From assembly GCA_012719125.1 (NCBI GenBank), contig JAAYAY010000321.1:1-64000 (forward strand): a stretch of DNA of 64,000 nt, given 5' to 3'. Numbering within the stretch: the first letter of the stretch is position 1; the number at the start of each line of letters is the position of its first letter. This DNA comes from Planctomycetaceae bacterium. Lineage in GTDB: Bacteria; Planctomycetota; Planctomycetia; Pirellulales; Thermoguttaceae. Shown here one piece after another: positions 19,548 through 27,059 of this stretch. The notes beneath the pieces were generated by a model. It made no database searches, was not told the origin of the DNA, and saw nothing but the letters and a program-made list of their open reading frames with translations. The position numbers and the translations under genes were made by a program.

Positions 19548-20737
19548 AACTCGCCGTGCTTTCGTGCAGCCCCAAGTGTTACAGCACGCGCCGGATTCGC
19601 GAAGCGGCCCGGCAGCGGGGACACCAGGTCCGGGTGTTGAATACCCTCAAGTTCTCCATCGACCTGGAGCAGGGAGAGCCGGACCTCTTTTTCAAGCAGA
19701 AGCGTCTCAGCCATTACGACGCCGTGCTGCCCCGGATCGGGGCCTCGATCACCTACTTCGGCACCGCCGTCGTTCGGCAATTCGAGCAAATGGATGTGTT
19801 CTGTGCCAACTCGTCGGCCGGCATCTCCAATTCGCGCGACAAGCTCCGCAGCCTGCAAATCCTCAGCCGGCACCACATCGGCATTCCCGCGACGACCTTC
19901 GTCCGCGACAAGAAGGACGTGTTGCCTGCCATCGAGCGCGTGGGCGGGGCGCCCGTCATCATCAAACTCCTGGAGGGCACGCAGGGCGTCGGGGTGATTC
20001 TGGCAGATTCCGTCAAGATTGCCGAGGCGATCATCGAGACCCTGCAGAGCACCAAGCAGAACGTCTTGATCCAGAAGTTTGTGGCCGAGAGCAAGGGGCG
20101 CGATATCCGCGCGTTCGTGATCGGAGATCAGGTGGTCGCCGCTATGCGCCGAGTCGCTCAGGGGCAGGAGTTTCGCAGCAACGTGCATCGCGGCGGGCGG
20201 ACGGAGGCCCTCTTGCTGGACGAGAATTACCGCGAAACGGCCGTGCGGGCCGCCCAGATCATGGGGCTGCGGGTGGCCGGCGTCGACATGCTCGAGGCCA
20301 AGGACGGCCCCCAGGTCATGGAAGTCAACTCGTCCCCCGGACTGGAGGGAATCGAAGGTTGCACGCGGCTCGACATAGCCGGCGCGATCGTCGATTACAT
20401 CGCCGCCCAGGTCGATTTTCCCGAACTCGACCTGCGGCAACGGCTCACCGTCAGCCGCGGCTACGGCGTGACCGAAATCCACATTCCCGAAGGTTCCGAA
20501 TACATCGGCAAAACGATCAGCGAATCGGGTCTGCGCGACAAGGACATCAACGCCTTGACCCTCTATCGCGGTACGGCCGTCATTCCCAACCCGCGAGCGG
20601 ATCGCCAACTGGAACCGGGAGATCGCCTGCTGTGCTTCGGACGACTCGAAGCCATGCGCGACCTGATCCCTGCCAAGGTGCGCGGCAAACGCCGGCCCAA
20701 GGTCCGAAAACTGCCCCCGCCGCCCACTTCTCCATGA
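19544..20737 (+). CDS. rimK: RimK-type ATP-grasp ligase fused to a TrkA-C (RCK_C) domain
   Basis: A 397-residue two-domain protein. Residues 1 to about 290 are a RimK ligase: N-terminal KLAVLSCSPKCYSTRRI, ATP-grasp segment IIKLLEGTQGVGVILADS, QKFVAESKGRDIRAFVIG, and the metal-binding VMEVNSSPGLEGIEG (about 258-272). RimK adds glutamates to the C-terminus of ribosomal protein S6 or similar acceptors. Residues about 303-376 read TEIHIPEGSEYIGKTISESG through QLEPGDRLLCFGRLEAMRDL, a TrkA-C/RCK_C fold known as a ligand-sensing module in potassium channels. This suggests small-molecule control of the ligase. A basic Pro-rich tail follows. The start overlaps the protease stop. Confidence 0.9.
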   Translation: MKLAVLSCSPKCYSTRRIREAARQRGHQVRVLNTLKFSIDLEQGEPDLFFKQKRLSHYDAVLPRIGASITYFGTAVVRQFEQMDVFCANSSAGISNSRDKLRSLQILSRHHIGIPATTFVRDKKDVLPAIERVGGAPVIIKLLEGTQGVGVILADSVKIAEAIIETLQSTKQNVLIQKFVAESKGRDIRAFVIGDQVVAAMRRVAQGQEFRSNVHRGGRTEALLLDENYRETAVRAAQIMGLRVAGVDMLEAKDGPQVMEVNSSPGLEGIEGCTRLDIAGAIVDYIAAQVDFPELDLRQRLTVSRGYGVTEIHIPEGSEYIGKTISESGLRDKDINALTLYRGTAVIPNPRADRQLEPGDRLLCFGRLEAMRDLIPAKVRGKRRPKVRKLPPPPTSP

Positions 20738-20765
20738 CGCTTGCCGAAGGGGCCCCAGAACACCG

Positions 20766-21842
20766 ATGCCCAAGTCTGGCCGACGCAAATCGATCGACAA
20801 CTGGAACGGCAGAAGAATTGCCGCCGGCGAAGCCCGCGACGTCCACCTGGCCATCAGCGAAAGCTACAGCGGATTGACGATCGAGATTCCCATCCATATC
20901 CGCCGGGCGCGTGAAGGCGGGCCGGTGGTGTTCGTCACTGCCGCCCTCCACGGCGACGAGATCAACGGCACCGGGACGATCCGGCAGTTGCTCCTCGACG
21001 ACGAATTCCGGATCGTCCGGGGAGCCGTGATTCTCGTGCCCGTCCTCAACCTGCTGGGCTTCGACCGGCACTCGCGCTATCTGCCCGATCGCAGGGACCT
21101 CAACCGGTGTTTTCCGGGGAGGGAAACAGGAAGTCTCGCCTCTCGCATGGCCCACGCGATCTTCAGCGAAATCGTGTTGCGGAGCGACTACGGAATCGAC
21201 CTGCATACGGCCGCCATCCGCCGCACGAACTACCCGAACGTTCGGGGCGACTTGCGACTGCCCGCCGTCAAGGAACTCGCCGAGGCCTTCGGCAGCGAGA
21301 TCATTATCGACAACGTGGGGCCGCGCAAAGCCTTCCGGCCGGAGGCCTGCGCCGCCGGCTGTCCCACGATCATGATGGAGGGCGGAGAGGTCTGGAAAGT
21401 GGAACCGGGAATCGTCGAGACGGCCGTTCGCGGCGTGAAGAACGTGCTTTGCAGCCTGGGAATGCTGGACGACGAACCGGTTCATCCCAGGTATCAAGTC
21501 GCCATCGAGAAGACCAAGTGGGTCCGGGCCGAACGGGGCGGCTTTCTTCAGTTTCACGTCAGTCCCGGCGATGTTGTCGAAAAGGACCAACCCTTGGCCA
21601 CGAACGCGACCCTGCTCGGCAGGGAGCGCCGGGTGCTCCATGCACCCTTCGACGGGGTCGTGGTCGGCATGACCACGCTCCCCGCCGTCAGCCCCGGCGA
21701 ACCCGTCTGCAATCTCGGAAAGCTCCCCAAGGGCACCAGGCCGGAGGAACTGCGGCGGCTCCGCGCCGATGAAGGCGGGCTCGAAGAACGCGTCGTCGAG
21801 GACTTGGCGTCGAATGTGCTGGTCGTGGAGCGAAACGAGTAG
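20766..21842 (+). CDS. Succinylglutamate desuccinylase/aspartoacylase family protein
   Basis: A 358-residue zinc carboxypeptidase-fold (M14-like) protein. Zinc ligands are visible as His62 and Glu65 in ALHGDEINGTG and His147 in GIDLHTAA, and the substrate-binding DRRDLNRCFPG is present. The C-terminal part (FHVSPGDVVEKDQPLA, APFDGVVVGM) folds like a small biotinyl-type domain, as usual in this family. It lies 28 bp after rimK in the same direction. In several bacteria such a gene accompanies rimK; it may process glutamate-linked or N-acylated amino acids, but the real substrate is not known. Confidence 0.88.
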   Translation: MPKSGRRKSIDNWNGRRIAAGEARDVHLAISESYSGLTIEIPIHIRRAREGGPVVFVTAALHGDEINGTGTIRQLLLDDEFRIVRGAVILVPVLNLLGFDRHSRYLPDRRDLNRCFPGRETGSLASRMAHAIFSEIVLRSDYGIDLHTAAIRRTNYPNVRGDLRLPAVKELAEAFGSEIIIDNVGPRKAFRPEACAAGCPTIMMEGGEVWKVEPGIVETAVRGVKNVLCSLGMLDDEPVHPRYQVAIEKTKWVRAERGGFLQFHVSPGDVVEKDQPLATNATLLGRERRVLHAPFDGVVVGMTTLPAVSPGEPVCNLGKLPKGTRPEELRRLRADEGGLEERVVEDLASNVLVVERNE

Positions 21843-21910
21843 ACTGACGCGCGAAACCGGCAGGATCTTTAAGTGAGCTTGCAGCCAAAGAAGCAGTCGA
21901 CCGGACATTA

Positions 21911-23368
21911 TTATTCCGGCGAGCAATACACCTCCACCGTCGAAATCGCCGGGCAGGCCAGGCATTTGATTAGCTTGACGCGAACTGCGTCGGCGGTCAC
22001 ACGATCCGTCCGCAGGATTCGCCGCGGGCCGATGGTCTGGCCTTCGGCGATCTTCTGCCACCGGCCGTCCACTCGGGCCTCGATCTCGAACGCTTCAACC
22101 CGCTGGCCGAGCCGGATCTGCTCCTGGATGCGAACGTTGTCGAAAGTGGTCGGACCGCCCAGGTCGATTTCGAGCGCGGCCGAGACCACGCCGTCGTCGG
22201 CCGCCCAGTACGTATTGCGATCACCGTCGGTGAGCCCGGCGGCGGAATACTCCTCGGCATTGCCGCGGGTGTTGTCGGCCTTGGCCGGTTTTCTCCGGGC
22301 CAGGTCGTCGCCGAAGGTCTTTTTGAGGTAGTCGCCCAGTTGGCCTAGACGTTCGACGTCGATCTCGTGGAACAGGCCGCGGCGGTCGGGCGGGACGTTG
22401 AGCAGGAGGTTGCAGCCCCGGCCGACGCTGGCGTAGTAGATGTCGAGCAGTTGGTCGAGCGTCTTGACCTGCCCGTTTTGCGACTCGTGCCAGAACCAGC
22501 CCGGGCGGATGGAGACGTCGACCTCGGCGGGCACCCAGTGAGTACCGCCCTGGTCGCCGTGCCAGAGCGACTCGCGTTGGGAAACGCCGGGCCAACGCCC
22601 GTCGCGGTTGAAGGTGCACCAGTTCGGATCGTAGCCCAAGCCCTTCTCGTTGCCCACCCAACGGATGTCGGGCCCCCCGTCGCTGAAGCGGATGCAGCCC
22701 GGCTGCAGATCGCGGACGAGTTGCCAGGTGGGGATCCAATCGTAGTAGGTCTTGTTGTCGATCCGCCGCGTTTCGTTGGCCCCGCCGTAATAGCCCGAGC
22801 CGCCGTTGGCTCCGTCGTACCAGGTCTCGAATACGGGGCCGTAGCCCGCGAGCAGTTCGCGCCACTGGTTGCGGTAATACTCGATGTAGGCCGGCCGCCC
22901 ATACTCGGCATGGTTGCGGTCCCACGGGGAAAGGTAGAGCCCGAACAGCAGTCCGTGCTTCTTGCAGGCGTCGGAGAGTTCCCGGACCAAATCGCCCTTG
23001 CCGTCCTTCCAGGGCGATTTCTTGACGGAGTGTTCCGTATACTTGCTGGGCCAGAGGCAGAACCCGTCGTGGTGCTTGGCTGTGAGGATGAGCCCCTTCA
23101 TGCCCGACTCTGCGGCCACGCAAGCCCACTGATCGGGATCGCACTGGCTGGGATTGAACAGTTCCGGCGACTCGTCGCCACCGCCCCATTCCCGGTCGGT
23201 GAAGGTATTGATCGTGAAGTGGATGAACCCGTAATACTCCAGTTCGTGCCAGGCCAGGTGAGCCTCGCTCGGCACCGCTCCAAACGGTTCGGGCGGCGCC
23301 ACTTCGGCCGCATGGCTGGACACGCAGAACGAAAGCGTCAACACAACGGCGACGGCGGGGCGAATCAT
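21911..23368 (-). CDS. Secreted alpha-L-fucosidase (GH29) with discoidin-type C-terminus
   Basis: The 485-residue protein has a signal peptide (AVAVVLTLSFCVSSHA). The GH29 barrel shows YGFIHFTINTFTDREWG, LTAKHHDGFCLWPS (substrate-binding His pair) and FETWYDGANGG, where Asp is the expected nucleophile. After about residue 365 a coagulation factor 5/8 type C-like domain follows (ALEIDLGGPTTFDNVRIQEQ to AVRVKLIK). It should remove terminal alpha-linked fucose from exported or environmental glycans. It is convergent with the RimK cassette and divergent from the FG-GAP gene. Confidence 0.92.
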   Translation of the reverse strand: MIRPAVAVVLTLSFCVSSHAAEVAPPEPFGAVPSEAHLAWHELEYYGFIHFTINTFTDREWGGGDESPELFNPSQCDPDQWACVAAESGMKGLILTAKHHDGFCLWPSKYTEHSVKKSPWKDGKGDLVRELSDACKKHGLLFGLYLSPWDRNHAEYGRPAYIEYYRNQWRELLAGYGPVFETWYDGANGGSGYYGGANETRRIDNKTYYDWIPTWQLVRDLQPGCIRFSDGGPDIRWVGNEKGLGYDPNWCTFNRDGRWPGVSQRESLWHGDQGGTHWVPAEVDVSIRPGWFWHESQNGQVKTLDQLLDIYYASVGRGCNLLLNVPPDRRGLFHEIDVERLGQLGDYLKKTFGDDLARRKPAKADNTRGNAEEYSAAGLTDGDRNTYWAADDGVVSAALEIDLGGPTTFDNVRIQEQIRLGQRVEAFEIEARVDGRWQKIAEGQTIGPRRILRTDRVTADAVRVKLIKCLACPAISTVEVYCSPE

Positions 23369-23587
23369 AGGAAAGCTCCTGAACTTGGGATGTTTTCAAC
23401 CAGTATAGGGAGTATCGCCAGCCTCTGCCAATCCGGCTGCTCACCCTTGGCCAATAGCCACGCGGCCTTGACCCGCGCTCGGTTGCAGAGCCGGCAACAT
23501 GCCGATCCGGGTAGTGATTTGCCTCATCCCTTGCTCTAGAATATCACACAAGTTGGTCCAGGCCCCGCAATCGGAGGTAACGTTCCC

Positions 23588-24754
23588 ATGCACAACCATT
23601 CAACCATCCTGCTGTTCGCACTGACGGTTGTCCTCTCGATTCCAGCCGCGGCTGCCGAGAAGGCCGTGACGTGGAAGCGTCTTTCCAGCACCACCGGAGA
23701 CCTGCCCGTGCCGAACGAGGGCAACCAGCAAACGTGTTGCGTGGTATTCGACGTCGACGGCGACGGGACGGATGATTTCGTCGTCGGCGAGCGGACCCAA
23801 GCGCCCTCGGTGGTCTGGTACCGCCTGACCAAGTCCGGCTGGAAGAAGCACACGATCGACGAGAGCCAACTCAAACCGGAGGCAGGCGGCGCCGCCTGCG
23901 ACGTCGACGGCGACGGGGACCTCGATCTGATCCTCGGTCAGGACAGCAGCGGTCCCAACATCTGGTGGTGGGAGAATCCGCGACCGAAGTTCGATCGACC
24001 CTGGAAGCGGCGGGAGATCAAGAACTCAGGCGATCGGAAGCACCACGATCAGACGGCCGCCGATTACGACAACGACGGCCGCGTGGAGTTCGTCACCTGG
24101 AACCAGAGGGCGAAGAGTCTGCTCTGGTACGAGCTGCCCGGCGAACCTCGCTCAACCGGACCGTGGGAGGCCGCGGTGATCTACCAGTGGCAGTCGGGCC
24201 AGGAACACGAAGGGTTCCCCTCCCGTCCCGTCGACGTCGATCTTGACGGCAAGCTCGATCTGGTGGGCGGCGGGCGCTGGTTCCGCCACCGGGGCGGCAA
24301 GAGCTTCGAGCCCGAGGTGATCGACGAGCCAATGCGATTCACTCAATGCGCCGCGGGGCAACTGGCGAAAGGGGGCCGGCCGGAGATCGTCTTCTCGCCG
24401 GGCGACACCGACGGCGAGGCCAAGTGGTACCAGTGGGACGGAAAGCAGTGGGTGGCGAACACGCTTGCTTTCATCGTTCACGGCCACACCTGCGAGATCC
24501 GCGACATCAACGGCGACGGCAACGACGACATCTTCTTGGGAGAAATGGGCTCGCCGGGCGCCGGCGATAAGGCGCGGCTGTTGATCTGGTATGGCGACGG
24601 TGCGGGCCGGTTCGAGTTTGACGAGGTTGCAACCGGCCAGGGCGTCCACGAAGGGCTGCTCGGCGACTTCGACGGCGACGGGGATTACGACATTCTCGCC
24701 AAACCTTACAACCACAATGCTCCGAGAATCGACGTCTACTTGAACGAGCAGTAA
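23588..24754 (+). CDS. Secreted FG-GAP/VCBS repeat protein
   Basis: The 388-residue protein has a Sec leader (ILLFALTVVLSIPAAAA) and then about six to seven FG-GAP/VCBS repeats with Ca-binding DxDxDG loops: VVFDVDGDGTDDFVVG, ACDVDGDGDLDLILG, AADYDNDGRVEFVTW, PVDVDLDGKLDLVGGG, IRDINGDGNDDIFLG and LGDFDGDGDYDILAK. These build an integrin-like seven-bladed propeller. GGAGGT lies 9 nt before ATG 23588. Function is likely extracellular binding; no catalytic motif is visible. Its end faces the sigma-factor gene across a terminator hairpin. Confidence 0.88.
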   Translation: MHNHSTILLFALTVVLSIPAAAAEKAVTWKRLSSTTGDLPVPNEGNQQTCCVVFDVDGDGTDDFVVGERTQAPSVVWYRLTKSGWKKHTIDESQLKPEAGGAACDVDGDGDLDLILGQDSSGPNIWWWENPRPKFDRPWKRREIKNSGDRKHHDQTAADYDNDGRVEFVTWNQRAKSLLWYELPGEPRSTGPWEAAVIYQWQSGQEHEGFPSRPVDVDLDGKLDLVGGGRWFRHRGGKSFEPEVIDEPMRFTQCAAGQLAKGGRPEIVFSPGDTDGEAKWYQWDGKQWVANTLAFIVHGHTCEIRDINGDGNDDIFLGEMGSPGAGDKARLLIWYGDGAGRFEFDEVATGQGVHEGLLGDFDGDGDYDILAKPYNHNAPRIDVYLNEQ

Positions 24755-24774
24755 AAGGATGCAAGAAACGCAAA

Positions 24775-24802
24775 GCGGGACGTCGCCTCCTGCTCGTCCC
24801 GC
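24775..24802. terminator. Bidirectional terminator hairpin
   Basis: The arms GCGGGACG (24775-24782) and CGTCCCGC (24795-24802) enclose a 12-nt loop. It sits between the convergent FG-GAP gene and the sigma-factor gene. T runs are weak on both sides. Confidence 0.55.
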
Positions 24803-24832
24803 CTTGGATTCCGATGAAGTTGTGGGGTTGGC

Positions 24833-26347
24833 TCACTCCGGGAGTTGGATGTTCTCTTCCACGGCGGCCTGGCGGAGCTTGGCAATCGCCCGGGCCTCGA
24901 TCTGGCGGACGCGTTCCTTGCTGACTCCCATTTCCTGGCCGATTTCCTTGAGCGTAAGCGGTTCGAGATCGCGGTCGAGCCCGAATCGCCGAGCGACGAT
25001 GGCTCGCTCGCGGCGATCGAGATGACGAAGGATCTTCTCGACCTCGGCCTCGCGTTTCGTCTGGGCCGTCTCCAGTTCCAGGGCGTCCGTGCGGTCGTCG
25101 GAAGTCGCCCCAAACAGCTCCTCGTGGCCGGTGCGGAAGCGATCGAGCTGGACGCGTTCGTTGGGGATCGACCGGGCGAAGTTCTTCATGATGGCCCAGG
25201 TCGCGTAGGTGCTGAACTTGTTGCCCAGGGCGAAGTCGAACTTCTCGACCGCGCGGATCAACGAGATATTGCCGTCGCTGATCAACTCGAACAGCGTTCC
25301 GTTTTGCTGCACGTGCCGCTTGGCGATCGAGACGACCAGCCGCAAGTTGGAGCGAATGATCTGGTTCTTGGTCGCCACCACCTCCGAGTAGAGGGCCTCA
25401 ATGCGATCCATGAGGCGCGCCTTGGGGCGCTCCAGGTCGAGTTCGTCGCGCATCTGCGACGCCCGGTATTTCAGGTAATTCATCTTGCGGAACAGGTGCG
25501 CTTCCTGCTCGCGGGTGAGCAACGGCACTTCGTAGAGGCTCTGGAGATAGGAGGGCAGCCCCGACGGAACGCGGGGCATTGCAGGACGGCTCTCCGGTAC
25601 GGGCGGCTCGGCGAGGATTGCCCGCTCTTGACGCTGCGTCCGGACCCGTGCGTATTCGACGTTGGGCACGTAGTCGAGCGGAAGGTCCATGATCTTCAAA
25701 GCCCGCATTCCCCGAATCACTCGGGCGATGACGGTCCTGGGCCGGTGAAACTTGCGGGCCAGGGCTTCGCCGGTCTCGCCGCGACAACTCCGCCGGTAGA
25801 TATTGCGCTTCGTTGCTTCACTGAGAGGGCCGTAACCGTGCGGGAAGATCGCGTCATCCGGTTTTTGCCGGTCGTGGTTCTTCAGCGTGTAGCGAATCGT
25901 CTCGATGCTTCGCCCGGATTCCTCGGCCAGCACCTTGGCAACGGTTGCAGGGCGCCCCCCCTCTTCAGCGAGCTGCCGAGCTCGCTGAAGGATGCAGGAT
26001 CTCTCCGAGTTGCTGAGTTGCGAGAAGCCGGAGCCGCGGCGAATCCGTTCTGGATTCTCGGCGATGAAGCGGGCGACGTCCTGGTGTGCGAACCCGACCC
26101 GGTGCCGCCCGTCGCGCGAGAACGATCGGGCAACTAGACCTTGATTCCGCCAGCGCGAGATGGTCTTGGTCGAAACGTTCAAGCGTTCGGCCAGTTGCTC
26201 CACCGTGAGCAGCGAGAGTTCCTCGGGGGGCGCGGCGGAAGAAGCTTGCACATCGTGCGTAGCGACACCGGGCGATCTTGAATCCGGCTCGAATTCACCA
26301 GCGGTGTGTCTTCGTCGAACTTGGGGTTCACAAACTGCCGTGCTCAT
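24833..26347 (-). CDS. Sigma-70 family factor with N-terminal HTH array
   Basis: A 504-residue protein. Residues about 45-97 form an excisionase/MerR-type HTH (LLTVEQLAERLNVSTKTISRWRNQGL). Residues about 109-155 and 175-215 look like two further helix-turn-helix units. Sigma region 1.2 starts near LPSYLQSLYEVPLLTREQEA; region 2 spans about 328-397 (IIRSNLRLVVSIAKRHVQ, LISDGNISLIRAVEKFDF, FSTYATWAIMKNFARSIP); region 4 spans about 436-496 (LTLKEIGQEMGVSKERVRQIE). Region 3 seems missing. ATG 26347 overlaps the stop of the BON gene as ATGA and has AAGGA upstream, so the two genes are translationally coupled; the longer frame to 26368 is less likely. It may be recruited to specific promoters through the added HTH. 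Confidence 0.9.
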   Translation of the reverse strand: MSTAVCEPQVRRRHTAGEFEPDSRSPGVATHDVQASSAAPPEELSLLTVEQLAERLNVSTKTISRWRNQGLVARSFSRDGRHRVGFAHQDVARFIAENPERIRRGSGFSQLSNSERSCILQRARQLAEEGGRPATVAKVLAEESGRSIETIRYTLKNHDRQKPDDAIFPHGYGPLSEATKRNIYRRSCRGETGEALARKFHRPRTVIARVIRGMRALKIMDLPLDYVPNVEYARVRTQRQERAILAEPPVPESRPAMPRVPSGLPSYLQSLYEVPLLTREQEAHLFRKMNYLKYRASQMRDELDLERPKARLMDRIEALYSEVVATKNQIIRSNLRLVVSIAKRHVQQNGTLFELISDGNISLIRAVEKFDFALGNKFSTYATWAIMKNFARSIPNERVQLDRFRTGHEELFGATSDDRTDALELETAQTKREAEVEKILRHLDRRERAIVARRFGLDRDLEPLTLKEIGQEMGVSKERVRQIEARAIAKLRQAAVEENIQLPE

Positions 26348-26655
26348 GGTTGTTTCCTTGTTTGCCACTTTGGTGGGACGGGGATCACGTCCAGGTGATC
26401 CTCAATCCGGCTGTTGCCCGAGACGCTTTCGGCGAGGACGCGAGCGACATGCTTCATCGAATAGGTCGACACATACCCGCGGAGGACGATTCGGCCTTCC
26501 AGTGCCTCACAGCGAATGTGGGTTCCGGCCAACGACGGCGACGCGTCAAGGTGGGCCTGGACGACCACTGCTGTATCGTGCAGGGAGCCGCGGAGATTTC
26601 TGCTCCCTGGTTCCATGGTTGGTCGAGGTCCTGATGTTTTTGGGTTGGCTAGCAT
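26344..26655 (-). CDS. BON domain protein
   Basis: The 103-residue protein contains one BON domain: IRCEALEGRIVLRGYVSTYSMKHVARVLAESV with the central conserved Gly, ending in RIEDHLDVIP. There is no signal peptide. BON domains are thought to bind phospholipids or to mediate contacts in the cell envelope. It lies directly upstream of the sigma-factor gene and overlaps its start by 4 nt, so it probably belongs to the same control circuit. The first 13 residues before Met14 are less certain. Confidence 0.75.
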   Translation of the reverse strand: MLANPKTSGPRPTMEPGSRNLRGSLHDTAVVVQAHLDASPSLAGTHIRCEALEGRIVLRGYVSTYSMKHVARVLAESVSGNSRIEDHLDVIPVPPKWQTRKQP

Positions 26656-27059
26656 GGTTGGAAACGGATCAAGACTCGTTGGCGTTTCGGTGATTCAAAT
26701 CCTTTTCTTGTCATCGTCATCGTTGGGCCGATTCTAGGGTCCCGGCAGCATGTTCGAGAATCAGGAATTGCGCCCGTGTCTTTCGAGGAATATTCCCATG
26801 ACTGATCGGGAAATTCCCTATGCGGCCGTTGGAACAGGACTAGCCGCCGTCTGAAATCCGGGGGCGTTACGCCTTTCCACGAAACATGTTGCGCGCTGTC
26901 GGGGAATGCCGGAAGAACGGTGGCGGCGAAGGGCTATCGATCACCTGGATCTGATCCGCCTTGCCTGCCGGAGTCCGGGGACTGTTCCGCGATTGGCTCG
27001 TGGGTATGCTGGAAACTACTGCTGAGCCGCCCCCCCTGGATTGCTGCCGAGGAAGCCCC
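26656..27059. other. Divergent intergenic region between BON and hybrid kinase genes
   Basis: No gene is supported in these 404 bp. The region contains AT-rich stretches near 26690-26720 and a loose hairpin with GGAATATTCCC and GGGAAATTCC near 26790-26815, which may belong to promoters for the two divergent units. Nothing firmer can be read from it. Confidence 0.5.

Noticed and set aside
19442-20854. 470-residue minus-strand frame over rimK
   Set aside because: Shadow of rimK; no motif of its own.
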